A DNA stretch of 64,000 bases from Alistipes sp. CHKCI003 (GCF_900021155.1 NZ_FCNT01000052.1:1-64000), one strand, 5' to 3'. Shown: positions 27,454-37,367, numbered from the stretch's first letter. Numbers and translations are program-made. The notes: generated from the letters alone by a model not told the origin.

Positions 27454-28305
27454 ATGTCGATCGTCCGAAATTCACACTCCTTTCGCCGCCTCCTGAGTGG
27501 GGCGGTGCTCTCGATGACGGCGCTCTCGGCCGTGGCTTCGACTTCCGCCTCCGCTTTGCCTGCTGCGGAGAGGGACCGCCTTCCCGTTTCGGCCGGAATC
27601 CTGTCCGTTGCGGCCGACCGTATTCCCGCGCCGGATGAAATCCTGTCCGATGCGGAGCCCGGTCGTTTGCGGTATTCCGAACGAGTGCGGCCCGCTGCGG
27701 CACCGGCAGGCCGGCGGCAGAACGGGGTTTCCGCGGCTGATCCGGTTGCCGGAGCCGATGCGGCGCACTCCCGTGCCGCGGAGTTGCTGCGCATGCTGTC
27801 CGACCGCATCCGGTCGCTGGGCCGCTATGCGGCGGCCTTCGCGGTCGAAGCCGACGGACAGTCGGCGGCGGGACGGTATACGGTCGGCGGCGACAGTTAC
27901 TACCTCCGGCTGGGCGATGCCGAGGTCTACGGCGACGGCCGGGTGCGGTATGAGGTGGACAACCGCCGCCGGGAGGTGGCGGTCGATCGGGTGGATGCGG
28001 CGAGCCGGAATCTGCTGGACAACCCGACGCGGGCGTTCGATTTCGTGGACGACGAATTCGAGGCCGAACTGCTGTGGGAGCGCGACGGCCGTGCCGCCGT
28101 GAAGCTCACGCCGAAAGCGGGGGCGGTGCCGTGCGTCGTTACCGTTGCGCTCGATACGCGGACGATGCGTCCCCTGTCGCTCGAATACGACTTCGACGGC
28201 GAGCGCATCCGGATCGTCGTCCGCAGCCTCGAAGCGGTGGACAAGGCGCCGAAGGAATACGATCCGGCCGAGTACCGCACCTATGAAACGATCGACTTCC
28301 GGTAG
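27454..28305 (+). CDS. lolA: LolA-like periplasmic lipoprotein carrier
   Basis: A 283-residue exported protein. A signal peptide (about 1-34) precedes an Ala/Arg-rich linker (about 35-105). A LolA-fold domain then runs to the C-terminus (LGRYAAAFAVEADGQSAAGRYTVGGDSYYLRL, AFDFVDDEFEAELLWERDG, MRPLSLEYDFDGERIRIVV). LolA family proteins ferry lipoproteins across the periplasm. The position after ftsK agrees with the usual gene order. The linker between signal and domain is longer than normal. The ATG at 27454 follows an in-frame TTG two codons earlier. Confidence 0.78.
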   Translation: MSIVRNSHSFRRLLSGAVLSMTALSAVASTSASALPAAERDRLPVSAGILSVAADRIPAPDEILSDAEPGRLRYSERVRPAAAPAGRRQNGVSAADPVAGADAAHSRAAELLRMLSDRIRSLGRYAAAFAVEADGQSAAGRYTVGGDSYYLRLGDAEVYGDGRVRYEVDNRRREVAVDRVDAASRNLLDNPTRAFDFVDDEFEAELLWERDGRAAVKLTPKAGAVPCVVTVALDTRTMRPLSLEYDFDGERIRIVVRSLEAVDKAPKEYDPAEYRTYETIDFR

Positions 28306-28526
28306 GTATTCGGATGATCGGTGCTCTCTAAAGATTTATCGATCTGATAAAACGTCTTTTGGGTATTTTTTTCTTGATAAAATTTTTATTATATAAAATT
28401 TTATATTATTTTTAACAAAAAGAAAGGAGGGGTGTATTTTCATTTGATGATTTTATGTACTGTAAATATTGAAATTTAGTGGTAAAATTGAATTCGTTTA
28501 TTGTTTTTTTTATTAATCGGACTGCC

Positions 28527-29108
28527 ATGAAAAAGATTATGACATTGTTTGCTTTGGCATTGTGTGCATGTCAGGGTGAAGAGCAACAAGTGGAGCAAAA
28601 TGTAAACAATTCAGATTTGCAAACGATAACAGAAGACATTGTATTATTGGAGAATTTTAATGGATACGGTGTCGATCTGCAAATTGAAAATATGTATGGT
28701 ACACGGGTAGATAATAATGCGTTGTATTTATTGAGCGTTACTAAACCGAATCGTACTTTGGAAATCAATTTTATAATGAAAGTTGATGTTTTATCGGATG
28801 GGGGATATAAAGTTGCATTGTATACGGATGATGCGGATGATGATTCCGAATTCTTAGGTGCTTTTATATATGATGCAACAGATCGGCTTTCTGATGTAAT
28901 TGTTTCGTATGAGACTCGTGCGAGAAAAGAGGGGGAGTGTTATGTGGATTGTGTGAAACGGGAATATAAGGAGCGGAAGGACGCTATGGCGGAACGGCCT
29001 TTGGACGATGTGGCGTGCAGTTGGATGGGCGGAATTTGCAATACGCTGATTCTTGCTGGAGCCGCATACGACTGCTGCGATACGGAGGATAATATGACGA
29101 CCGAATGA
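28527..29108 (+). CDS. AT-rich lipoprotein with six C-terminal cysteines, unknown function
   Basis: A 193-residue predicted lipoprotein that I do not recognise. The signal MKKIMTLFALALCAC ends in a lipobox with Cys15 as the likely acylated residue. The middle (about 30-130) is acidic and strand-rich. All six other cysteines sit in the last 56 residues (138, 142, 164, 171, 183, 184) around ACSWMGGICNTLILAGAAYDCC, a small hydrophobic disulphide-like cluster. The coding DNA is strikingly AT-rich against its neighbours, as is the 220 bp before it, pointing to transfer. The gene overlaps the next by ATGA. The Cys pattern recalls Cys-rich bacteriocin-like tails such as halocin C8-type domains, but this is a weak resemblance. 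Confidence 0.7.
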   Translation: MKKIMTLFALALCACQGEEQQVEQNVNNSDLQTITEDIVLLENFNGYGVDLQIENMYGTRVDNNALYLLSVTKPNRTLEINFIMKVDVLSDGGYKVALYTDDADDDSEFLGAFIYDATDRLSDVIVSYETRARKEGECYVDCVKREYKERKDAMAERPLDDVACSWMGGICNTLILAGAAYDCCDTEDNMTTE

Positions 29109-29524
29109 TAATACAATGGATTATGAATACTTCTATGCTATTTTTCTTCGTGCTTTTTCAAGGCCTGATCTACCTGACGGGAATCGTGTATGCCATCTGC
29201 GCCTATGCGCATAAACGGATCGGAGTCGGTTCCCTGCTCATCTCGTTCGTGTTGTTTCCCTTTCCTCCGGCCATCCCGCTTGTCTGCTTCTACGGCGAAC
29301 GACGGCGTGCGAAACATACGGAACAACCCTTTGACGGCCGTCGGATCGAGGCGGGTTGGCTCCTCGTGCTGTTCGCAGTTCTTACGAGCGGTGGCATGAA
29401 CGCTCTGTGCCGGACGACCGGTGCGGACACCGATTTGGGTCTCTCGTGCAGTCTGCTGGCTACGTTGCTTGCCTCATGGCTCGTCTTGTGGCTGGTGCGT
29501 CCGGCGCATCGGTGCAAGGGCTGA
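29105..29524 (+). CDS. Small four-helix membrane protein overlapping the Cys-rich lipoprotein gene
   Basis: A 139-residue protein of unknown family with four predicted membrane helices (about 10-33, 39-63, 83-102, 111-131) and a basic cytosolic loop (GERRRAKH). Its ATG overlaps the stop of the upstream lipoprotein (ATGA), so translation is coupled and the two products probably work together. Base composition drifts from AT-rich at the start to host-like at the end. An immunity or partner protein for the Cys-rich product is one possibility, on layout alone. Confidence 0.65.
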   Translation: MIIQWIMNTSMLFFFVLFQGLIYLTGIVYAICAYAHKRIGVGSLLISFVLFPFPPAIPLVCFYGERRRAKHTEQPFDGRRIEAGWLLVLFAVLTSGGMNALCRTTGADTDLGLSCSLLATLLASWLVLWLVRPAHRCKG

Positions 29525-30109
29525 GGGAGGCAGAGCGTTGTCGGCCCGATCGGGGTATTTCCAAGGGAAGCGCGGCTCGGCGGCGCTTCCATTTTTTCTC
29601 GTCCTCCCGCTCCGTCTTCGTTCGCCCTGTCGGTTCGTCCGACGTTGTCATGCCTCGTCCGGCGTCGGTTGTCGTATGTGCCGGCGCCGGACGTGTGCCT
29701 TGCGGCCGTCTCCCCGCCCCCGTGATTCCCGAGCGACTGCGCTTGTCTCGTCGGAAATCTCGTCGTGTTCGGCGGCTGTGCTGCCCGTCGTCCGGTTTCG
29801 TGGCTGTCCCGGTGCGGGCCGGAGCTGCGGGACGTATCCGTCCGGCGGACTGTGCCCGCCGCAGCCTGCCGAATCAGGGCCGCCGGCAGTGCGCCGCAGA
29901 TGCTTCGGAGCGCCTCCCCGCCCGGGGCCGGCGGGCGTTTTGCGGCTTCGGTCGTTGTCCGGAATGTTTTTCCGCCATCGTCTCCGGGCCTCGGCCCCGA
30001 CCACCGGTCGGGCGACCGGAAAAAAGCCTTCAGATCGGCGGAAAAGGGGCAATAACGGGGGCCCGACCGGGAAATCCGCCCGGCGGATGCGATTTTTCCA
30101 GCGCGGGAG
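29525..30109. other. GC-rich spacer before gyrA, no gene supported
   Basis: Overlapping Arg/Pro-rich frames occur on both strands without domains. The only recognisable signal is the gyrA promoter at its end. Confidence 0.5.
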
Positions 30110-30140
30110 TTGCTCAAAACGGAAAAAAATCGTATTTTTG
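30110..30140 (+). promoter_or_regulatory. gyrA promoter
   Basis: TTG (30110-30112), 20 bp, then TATTTTTG (30133-30140): a full match to the Bacteroidetes -33/-7 layout, with the gyrA ATG 33 bp downstream. Confidence 0.75.
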
Positions 30141-30172
30141 TTCGTTAAAACAGATGTAATCCCAAGACGGAA

Positions 30173-32809
30173 ATGCTAACTGAAGAAGAAAAAAATGCCG
30201 GTCTGGTGGGGCGTATCATTCCCATCAATATCGAAGAACAGATGAAAACGGCGTACATCGACTATTCGATGTCGGTCATCGTCTCCCGCGCGCTGCCCGA
30301 CGTGCGCGACGGTCTGAAGCCCGTGCACCGCCGTATTCTCTACGATATGAGCGCCGAGCTCAATCTCTACTCGGACAAGCCGACCCGTAAGTCGGCCCGT
30401 ATCGTCGGCGACGTGCTCGGTAAGTTCCACCCCCACGGCGACGCCTCGGTCTACGACGCCATGGTGCGTCTGGCGCAGGAGTGGTCGATGCGTTATCCGC
30501 TGGTCGACGGACAGGGCAACTTCGGTTCGATGGACGGCGACTCGCCTGCGGCGATGCGTTACACCGAGGCCCGCATGAAGAAGATCACCGACGAGGTGAT
30601 GGCCGACATCGACAAGGAGACGGTCGACTGGACGCTCAACTTCGACGATACGATCCCCGAACCCACGGTGCTGCCGACGAAAATTCCGCTTCTGCTGGTC
30701 AACGGCGCGAGCGGCATCGCCGTCGGTATGGCGACCAACATGGCGCCGCACAACCTCGGCGAGGTGGTCGACGCCTGCTGCGCCTATGTGGACAACCCCG
30801 AGATCGAGTGCGAGGAGCTGCTGCGCTATGTGAAGGGGCCCGACTTCCCCACGGGCGGCATCATCTACGGCTACGAAGGCGTCCGCGAAGCGCTGCTCAC
30901 GGGCCGCGGCCGCGTGGTGATGCGCGCGAAGACCGAAATCGAGCACACGGCCAGCGGCCGCGAGTGCATCGTCGTAACGGAGATTCCCTACATGATCAAC
31001 AAGGCGGAGATGATCAAGAAGATCGCCGACATGATCAACGAGAAGAAGATCGAGGGTATCTCCTACATCAACGACGAGTCCGACCGCAACGGCCTGCGGA
31101 TCATCATCATCCTCAAGCAGGACGCCGTGGCGAGCGTGGTGCTCAACACGCTGTTCAAGAATACGCCGCTCCAGACCTCGTTCGCGGTGAACAACATCGC
31201 GCTCGTCAACGGCCGGCCCATGCTGCTCAACCTGCGCGATCTGGTGCGGCATTTCGTGGATCACCGCCACGACGTCGTGGTGCGCCGCACGCGCTTCGAT
31301 CTGCGCAAGGCCGAGGAGCGGCTGCACATCGTGCTGGGTCTGTTGATCGCGCAGGACAACATCGAGGAGATCATCCGCATCATCCGCTCGTCGCAGACGC
31401 CCGATCTGGCCAAGCAGACGATGACCGAGCGCTTCGGCCTGAGCGACTTGCAGGCTTCGGCCATCATCGAGATGCGCCTGCGCGCCCTCACGGGGCTCGA
31501 ACACGGCAAGCTCACGGCCGAACGCGACGAACTGGAGAAGCAGATCGCCTATTTCAGGGAGGTGCTCGAAACGCCCGCCGAGCAGATGCGGATCATCAAG
31601 GAGGAGCTGCTCGATATGAAGGAGAAATACGGCGACGAACGCCGTTCGGAGATCGTCTATGCCTCCGAGGAGTTCAACCCCGAGGATTTCTACGCCGACG
31701 ACGACATGGTCATCACCATCTCGCACATGGGATACATCAAACGTACTCCGTTGGCCGAATACCGCACGCAGAACCGCGGCGGCGTGGGCGTGAAGGGAAG
31801 CGCCACGCGCGACGAAGACTTCATCGAACACATCTACGTGGCCACGATGCACAACACGATGCTCTTCTTCACGGAGAAGGGCCGCTGCTATTGGCTCAAG
31901 GTCTACGAGATTCCCGAGGGGGCGCGTTCGTCGAAGGGCCGCGCCATCCAGAACGTCATCCAGATCGAGTCCGACGACAAGGTGCGCGCCTACATCAACG
32001 TGAAGCGCCTCGACGATGCCGACTACGTGAACGACAACTACATCATCATGTGCACGAAGGACGGTACGATCAAGAAAACCCGGCTCGAAGCCTACTCGCG
32101 TCCGCGCCAGAGCGGCGTGAACGCCATCGTGATCCGCGAGGGCGACCAGCTGATCGAGGCCAAGCTCACCAGCGGCCGCGCCGAGGTGATGCTCGCGGCC
32201 CGCGAAGGCAAGGCGATCCGTTTCAACGAGAGTACGGTGCGTCCGATCGGGCGTGTCGGCGCCGGCGTGCGCGGCATTTCGATCGACGAAGGCGACGAGG
32301 TGGTCGGCATGATCTGTGTGGAACCCGATTCGAAGCAGGAGGTGCTGGTGCTGAGCGAGAACGGCTACGGCAAGCGGACCGATCTGGAGGAATACCGCAT
32401 CACCAACCGCGGCGGCAAGGGCGTGAAGACGATCAACGTTACGGAGAAGACGGGCAAACTCATCTCCATTCAGGCCGTAACGGACGACAACGATCTGATG
32501 ATTATCAACCGCTCGGGTCTGACGATCCGCACGGCCGTGTCGCAGATCCGCGTCGCGGGCCGTGCGACGCAGGGCGTGCGCATCATCAACCTGCGCGAGG
32601 GCGATGCCATCGCCTCGGTGATGGCCGTGCCCCGCTCGGAAGAGGAGGAGACGGCTGCGGCGGCGGACGAAACCGGTGCCGCGCAGTCGGACGGGGCGAC
32701 GACGACTCCGGCCGACGACACCGCCGCCGCACCGGCGGACGGAGCGCCTGCTGCGACGGAGGAGCCCGAAGCCGGAAAGCCGGAGCGGCCGGCCGGAAGC
32801 GACGAATGA
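30173..32809 (+). CDS. gyrA: DNA gyrase subunit A
   Basis: The cleavage subunit of gyrase, 878 residues. The core has [11 protein letters not shown], the quinolone pocket [12 protein letters not shown] and the catalytic Tyr130 in [10 protein letters not shown]. The C-terminal beta-pinwheel has six blade-like repeats, with a GyrA-box-like NRGGKG that wraps DNA for supercoiling. The residue aligned with E. coli Ser83 is Ala91; Asp87 is conserved as Asp95. The last 60 or so residues are an Ala/Pro/Glu-rich tail. A TPR lipoprotein-like gene follows after 35 bp, so they are probably cotranscribed. Confidence 0.94.
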   Translation: MLTEEEKNAGLVGRIIPINIEEQMKTAYIDYSMSVIVSRALPDVRDGLKPVHRRILYDMSAELNLYSDKPTRKSARIVGDVLGKFHPHGDASVYDAMVRLAQEWSMRYPLVDGQGNFGSMDGDSPAAMRYTEARMKKITDEVMADIDKETVDWTLNFDDTIPEPTVLPTKIPLLLVNGASGIAVGMATNMAPHNLGEVVDACCAYVDNPEIECEELLRYVKGPDFPTGGIIYGYEGVREALLTGRGRVVMRAKTEIEHTASGRECIVVTEIPYMINKAEMIKKIADMINEKKIEGISYINDESDRNGLRIIIILKQDAVASVVLNTLFKNTPLQTSFAVNNIALVNGRPMLLNLRDLVRHFVDHRHDVVVRRTRFDLRKAEERLHIVLGLLIAQDNIEEIIRIIRSSQTPDLAKQTMTERFGLSDLQASAIIEMRLRALTGLEHGKLTAERDELEKQIAYFREVLETPAEQMRIIKEELLDMKEKYGDERRSEIVYASEEFNPEDFYADDDMVITISHMGYIKRTPLAEYRTQNRGGVGVKGSATRDEDFIEHIYVATMHNTMLFFTEKGRCYWLKVYEIPEGARSSKGRAIQNVIQIESDDKVRAYINVKRLDDADYVNDNYIIMCTKDGTIKKTRLEAYSRPRQSGVNAIVIREGDQLIEAKLTSGRAEVMLAAREGKAIRFNESTVRPIGRVGAGVRGISIDEGDEVVGMICVEPDSKQEVLVLSENGYGKRTDLEEYRITNRGGKGVKTINVTEKTGKLISIQAVTDDNDLMIINRSGLTIRTAVSQIRVAGRATQGVRIINLREGDAIASVMAVPRSEEEETAAAADETGAAQSDGATTTPADDTAAAPADGAPAATEEPEAGKPERPAGSDE

Positions 32810-32844
32810 ACGAAACAGCTAAATAAAACCTTTAATTTTTTACT

Positions 32845-34200
32845 ATGAAACGATTGATTTTGATGGTTGCTGCGGCTCTGGTGCTGGCCGCACCCGCCGC
32901 CGAAGCGCAGAAGGTCAATAAGGAGGCGCTGCTGGCGAAAATCGCCAAGAGCGATGCCGATGTCGCCAATGCGAAGAAGGGGGCCAAAGCCTCTACGTGG
33001 ATCAACCGCGGCAAGGCCTACTACGAGGCTGCGGCCGAACCGACGAAAAGTCTCTTCGCTAATATGGAGGCGCAGATGATGCGGCTCACCGTCGGCGAAC
33101 CCGTGTCGAAGGAGCAGGAGACGCTCGGCGAAGAGGGAAATACGAAGACCTACGAAGTATGGGTCTATCCCTATTTCCGCGCCTATGTGCTGGACGGCAA
33201 GATCGCTGCATGGAAGCTGACGCAGCGCGTGGCCGACGGTTTGGTGGAGACCGCGATCGAGTCCTATGCGAAGGCTTACGAGCTCGATCCCAAATCGGCC
33301 GACAGGGTGAAAGCGGGTCTGAAGCAGATCAGCGATTTCTGCTCGCAGGAGGGCAACGTGAACCTCGAACTGGGCGACTTCAAGGCTGCGGCCGATGCGT
33401 TCGGTCTGGCTTATGCGGCGCAGGCGGTACCCGCCTACGGAGGTGCCGATCCCGAGCTGCTCTACTATGCGGGCTATCTCGAAACGGTCAACGGATCGAA
33501 GGATCCCGCCTCGTTCGCCAAGGGCGCCGAGTACCTCGAAAAGGCCATCGAGGAGGGCTACGAAGGCGAAGAGGGGCTCAGCTACTACTATCTTTTCTAT
33601 TGCTACTACGGCCAGAAAGACGCCGATCCGGCCAATCTGCAAAAGGCCAAGCAGACGTTGCTGACCGGTCTGGACAAATATCCCAAGAGCCAGCGCATCC
33701 TTGACGGTCTGATGTCGCTCTATACCTCGGAAGAGGGGCTGGGCGATCCCGCCGACCTGATTTCGCGCTTCGACGCCGCCATCGCGGAAGACCCCGACAA
33801 TGTGGATATGTGGTTCGGCCTCGGACGGATCTATGCGGCTCTGAAGAATAACGACGAGTGCATCGTGGCGTTCAAAAAGGTCGCCGAGCTGGCCCCCGAC
33901 GTGTTCGACGGCTATTTCTGGACGGGTTATTTCTATGTCGAGAAGGGCAACGCCATGAACGAGGAGCTGAACAATAAGCCGTGGACGGGCAAGGCTGCCT
34001 ACGACGAGGAGCAGAAAGTCATCAACGCGGTCTACGCCGAGGCGATTCCGTGGTTCGAGAAGGCGCTGGAGATCAAGCCGAACGATCTCAATACGGTCGA
34101 TTATCTGAAATCCATCAGCTTCCGCCTGCGCGACGAGGAGGGGATGATGGAGAAGTACAACAAATACAACGAACTGCTCCAGCAGATTCAGGCTCAGTAG
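32845..34200 (+). CDS. Periplasmic tetratricopeptide-repeat protein
   Basis: A 451-residue exported protein. A signal peptide (1-21, LILMVAAALVLAAPAAEA) precedes several TPR-like helix pairs (for example AIESYAKAYELDP, PDNVDMWFGLGRIYAALKNNDECIVAFKKVAELAP, AIPWFEKALEIKPND). TPR proteins of this kind scaffold envelope complexes; no specific partner can be inferred. It directly follows gyrA, an order I recall as common in Bacteroidales, and ends at a strong terminator. Confidence 0.8.
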   Translation: MKRLILMVAAALVLAAPAAEAQKVNKEALLAKIAKSDADVANAKKGAKASTWINRGKAYYEAAAEPTKSLFANMEAQMMRLTVGEPVSKEQETLGEEGNTKTYEVWVYPYFRAYVLDGKIAAWKLTQRVADGLVETAIESYAKAYELDPKSADRVKAGLKQISDFCSQEGNVNLELGDFKAAADAFGLAYAAQAVPAYGGADPELLYYAGYLETVNGSKDPASFAKGAEYLEKAIEEGYEGEEGLSYYYLFYCYYGQKDADPANLQKAKQTLLTGLDKYPKSQRILDGLMSLYTSEEGLGDPADLISRFDAAIAEDPDNVDMWFGLGRIYAALKNNDECIVAFKKVAELAPDVFDGYFWTGYFYVEKGNAMNEELNNKPWTGKAAYDEEQKVINAVYAEAIPWFEKALEIKPNDLNTVDYLKSISFRLRDEEGMMEKYNKYNELLQQIQAQ

Positions 34201-34222
34201 ACCGGTCGTACCCGGTGCGGGA

Positions 34223-34325
34223 AGAGGGTGTCCGGCAAGTTGCGGACACCCTCTTTTTGTGCGTGCTCCTGTCCGGGAGCGATTCCGAATATGCGGTTCT
34301 CGGATGGCGGAAATACATGCCGGAG
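34223..34325 (+). terminator. Strong terminator, apparently a diverged copy of the 108-bp repeat
   Basis: A 12-bp perfect stem AGAGGGTGTCCG (34223-34234) with CGGACACCCTCT (34243-34254) runs into TTTTT. The following ~70 bp (…TTCCGAATATGCGGTTCTCGGATGG…) aligns with the interior of the repeat copies at 52889 and 55531, so this terminator may descend from the same element. Confidence 0.75.
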
Positions 34326-34656
34326 CTTCCGTTTTTATTTCGCTTTCGGGGGATTGCGCTCTGCGCCCTGCCGTGAGGTCCTCCGTGAGTTAGCCGGGAG
34401 CCGGTCGGGAAGCTCCTTCGGAGAACGGGACGGAGAGCTCTAATCCGATGTGCGGAATATCGGCTGTCTGTGTGCCGGGAAACGATCCTGCGGTCGGTTG
34501 CGAATGTTTGCGGTGGCTGTGCGCCGGTTCCGGTACCGACGATGCGCGGCATGCGCGGGGCCGGGCCAGAGGTGCTTCGCACCGGCTCGGAGGGGCGGCG
34601 GCTCGCGGACAGGGCGGCATGGCGAAATGGCATTTCGCGGGGCGCCCGTGATAAAA

Positions 34657-34676
34657 CGGGGAGCGTCCGGCTCCCG
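34657..34676 (-). terminator. Terminator of the MATE exporter gene
   Basis: On the minus strand GGGAGC (34675-34670) pairs with GCTCCC (34664-34659), followed by CGTTTTAT, directly after the stop codon at 34679. Confidence 0.6.
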
Positions 34677-34678
34677 CG

Positions 34679-36001
34679 TCAGCGGGCCTTGGCGTAGATC
34701 GCGCGCAGGCGGTCGGTCATGAAGAATTGCAGGATGCCGCGCAGGAACATGTAGAGCGTGAAAGCGAGCCAGAGGGCATTGTTGCCGATCCAGCCGTAAA
34801 GCCCGTAGTAAATGGCGAAATAGGCCGCCGTGGAGCAGAACATCGAATTGCGCATGATGCGCGAGTGGGTGGCGCCGACCATGATGCCGTCCATGATGAA
34901 GGGCATGGCGCTGGCGAGCGGGATGGCGATGATCCAGCCGATGTAGCGACCTGCGAGGGTGACGATGGCCGCGGCGTTGGGGGCATCGGGCTCTACGAAG
35001 ATGCCGACCAGCTCGCGCCACCAGCCGACGTACAGCCCGACGAATACGACCGACACGACCATGCCCCACAGGATGCACTTGCGCAGACAGTCGCGCAGCG
35101 ACCTTTCGTCGCGCGCTCCGATGAAGCGGCCCGTGAGCGCTTCGGCCGCGTAGGCGAAACCGTCGTTCATGTAGGAGAAGAGCGTGAAAAGCTCCAGCAG
35201 CAGCGTGTTGACGGCCAGCATCGCCGGATCGTCCATGCGGGCCGAGGCGCCCGTGAAGAACGTGTAGACGGCCACGATGCAGAGCGTCCGCAGGATGATG
35301 TCGCGGTTGACGGCGAAGAACGCGCGCAGAGGCTTGAGGTCCACCACCTCGCGCCAGTCGATGCGGGTGATTTTTTTGCGGTAGAAGATCCTCAGCAGTA
35401 CGACCGACAACGCCACGCCCGTCCATTGGGCGATGACCGAACCGTAGGCGATCCCGACGATTCCCATGTCCATGCGGAACGCGAACCAAAGGCTGCACGA
35501 CATGTGGACGATGTTGACCGTAACGGCCGTACACATCGGGATCACGGCGTTCTGCATGCCGTTGTACCAGCCGTTGAGCCCGAAGAGCAGGATGCCTGCC
35601 GGTACGGCCCAGATGCGGGTATAGTAGTAGTCGCGCGTCATCTGGCTGCCGTTCATGGCCCACAGGGCCGCCTCGCCCAACGGGTATTGCAGCATGAGGA
35701 TCAGCAGGCCCAGCAGGAGCGCCACGGCGATCGCGCGGGCCAGCATGTTGGTGCATTCGCGGAAGTTGCCCGCGCCGAAGGCCTGAGCCGTGAGGCCGCT
35801 GGTGCCCATGCGCACGAACGAGCAGTTCCAGTAGATGAAGTTGAAGATCGAGACGCCGATGGCGAGCGATCCGATCGTCGCGGCCGAGTCCGTGCCCCAG
35901 TGTCCCGCAATGGCCGTACTCACGATGCCCATCAGCGGCACCGTGATGTTCGATACGATGTTCGGGACTGCGATTCGCAGGATTTCGCGGTTCATGGTCA
36001 T
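34679..36001 (-). CDS. MATE family multidrug/cation exporter
   Basis: A 440-residue protein with twelve membrane helices, beginning MNREILRIAVPNIVSNITVPLMGIVSTAIAG, the characteristic first MATE helix. The middle carries FNFIYWNCSFVRMGTSGLTAQAFGAG, typical of the DinF/NorM-like branch. Members export drugs or metabolites using Na+ or H+ gradients; the substrate is unknown. A -7 element ends only about 10 bp before the ATG at 36001, so the mRNA is nearly leaderless; the ATG at 35995 is the alternative start. Confidence 0.87.
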   Translation of the reverse strand: MTMNREILRIAVPNIVSNITVPLMGIVSTAIAGHWGTDSAATIGSLAIGVSIFNFIYWNCSFVRMGTSGLTAQAFGAGNFRECTNMLARAIAVALLLGLLILMLQYPLGEAALWAMNGSQMTRDYYYTRIWAVPAGILLFGLNGWYNGMQNAVIPMCTAVTVNIVHMSCSLWFAFRMDMGIVGIAYGSVIAQWTGVALSVVLLRIFYRKKITRIDWREVVDLKPLRAFFAVNRDIILRTLCIVAVYTFFTGASARMDDPAMLAVNTLLLELFTLFSYMNDGFAYAAEALTGRFIGARDERSLRDCLRKCILWGMVVSVVFVGLYVGWWRELVGIFVEPDAPNAAAIVTLAGRYIGWIIAIPLASAMPFIMDGIMVGATHSRIMRNSMFCSTAAYFAIYYGLYGWIGNNALWLAFTLYMFLRGILQFFMTDRLRAIYAKAR

Positions 36002-36010
36002 GTACGGCGG

Positions 36011-36018
36011 CAAAGATA
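36011..36018 (-). promoter_or_regulatory. -7 element of the MATE gene
   Basis: Minus-strand TATCTTTG matches TAnnTTTG and lies 9 bp before the ATG at 36001, which implies a leaderless or near-leaderless transcript. Confidence 0.65.
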
Positions 36019-36103
36019 CGGCTAATTCGGCAAAAATGTGCCGTCCGCGGACTTTTCTCCCGAAATCGGGTGCGGGAATGGACCCGCATCCGAAAAAATG
36101 CAT

Positions 36104-36111
36104 TACCTTTG
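36104..36111 (+). promoter_or_regulatory. -7 element of the RluB-type gene
   Basis: TACCTTTG matches TAnnTTTG, 23 bp before the ATG at 36135. It is divergent from the MATE promoter. Confidence 0.65.
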
Positions 36112-36134
36112 CCGCAACTTACGATTATTTTATT

Positions 36135-37367
36135 ATGAAAGATTTCAAGAACGACTCGACGGATGCCCTTTCGCGTTTCGGACGCGACAGACGGGTGCGC
36201 ACGGCTGCGGCTGCGACGGAGCGCGTCGAGCGTGGCCCGCGTCCGCAGCGTGATGCCGCCGACTCGGGGCGATCGTCCTACCGCGGCCGTGCGTCGTACA
36301 ATCCCAATTTCACGGCGGACAATCGTCCGGTGCAGTCCGGGCGTCCGGCACGCGGCTCCGAGGGTCGTCCCGCTTACGGGGAGCGCGGACGCAGCTATGC
36401 AGACAAACCCGCTTACGGTGCGAAGAGCGGTTCCGGCGACCGGAAATCGGGCCCGAAGCGCTACGGCGATCGTCCGGCTCCGGGCGACCGCGGCCGCGGT
36501 TATGGCGACCGACCCGCCTACGGGGAGAAGCGCGGATGCGGCGCACCCGAGAAATTCGGCGGCAAGCCTTCGTGCGGCAAACCTCGGAAGGGATTCAGAC
36601 GCAGCGACAAGCCTGCGGGCGACTATCCGCGCTACAACCCCGGCAAACAGATCGGCGAGATGCGCCTGAACCGCTACATCGCCCAGTCGGGCATCTGCTC
36701 GCGCCGCGAAGCCGACGACTTCATTCAGGCCGGACTCGTCTCGGTCAACGGTAGGATCGTTACCGAGCTGGGAACGAAAGTGATGCCGAACGACGAGGTG
36801 AGGTTCAACGACAGCCGCGTGCAGGGCGAGAAGAAGGTGTACCTCGTGCTCAACAAGCCGAAAGGGTATGTAACGACGCTCGACGATCCGCATGCGGACA
36901 AGACCGTGATGGAACTGGTGAAGGGGGCCTGTACGGAGCGCATCTATCCCGTGGGCCGTCTCGACAAGAACAGCGTCGGGCTGCTGCTCTTCACCAACGA
37001 CGGCGATCTCACGCGCCAGCTGACGCACCCTTCCTACCGGAAGAAGAAAATCTATCAGGTAACGCTCGACAAGGCGCTCGAACGGGCCGATATGGAGGCC
37101 ATCGCCGAGGGCATCACGCTCGAAGACGGCGAAATACATGCCGACGAGATCGCCTATGTCAAGGACGACCGCAAGGAGATCGGCATCGAGATCCACTCGG
37201 GCCGCAACCGCATCGTGCGCCGTATCTTCGAACATCTGGGCTATACGGTCCAGAAGCTCGACCGCGTCTATTACGCCGGTCTCACGAAGAAGAACCTCAA
37301 ACGCGGCGCATGGCGCTTCCTCACGCGCGAGGAGGTCGAACGGCTCAAGTCGGGGCAGTACGAATAG
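36135..37367 (+). CDS. RluB/RsuA-type pseudouridine synthase with Arg/Gly-rich N-terminal extension
   Basis: A ribosomal RNA pseudouridine synthase, 410 residues. Residues 1-170 are a disordered Arg/Gly/Asp/Tyr-rich extension of RPAYGERGRSY-type repeats. The S4 RNA-binding domain follows (MRLNRYIAQSGICSRREADDFI). The catalytic domain contains VGRLDKNSVGLLLFTNDG with the nucleophile Asp277. RG-rich extensions on RluB-type enzymes are common in Bacteroidetes and probably bind RNA. The target uridine (RluB, RluE, RluF or RsuA site) cannot be assigned safely; RluB is most likely. Confidence 0.87.
   Translation: MKDFKNDSTDALSRFGRDRRVRTAAAATERVERGPRPQRDAADSGRSSYRGRASYNPNFTADNRPVQSGRPARGSEGRPAYGERGRSYADKPAYGAKSGSGDRKSGPKRYGDRPAPGDRGRGYGDRPAYGEKRGCGAPEKFGGKPSCGKPRKGFRRSDKPAGDYPRYNPGKQIGEMRLNRYIAQSGICSRREADDFIQAGLVSVNGRIVTELGTKVMPNDEVRFNDSRVQGEKKVYLVLNKPKGYVTTLDDPHADKTVMELVKGACTERIYPVGRLDKNSVGLLLFTNDGDLTRQLTHPSYRKKKIYQVTLDKALERADMEAIAEGITLEDGEIHADEIAYVKDDRKEIGIEIHSGRNRIVRRIFEHLGYTVQKLDRVYYAGLTKKNLKRGAWRFLTREEVERLKSGQYE

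Noticed and set aside
28527..29108. Calling the Cys-rich lipoprotein a halocin C8-type bacteriocin
   Set aside because: The cysteine pattern is only loosely similar and the protein has a lipoprotein signal; without an HMM search the name would be unsupported.
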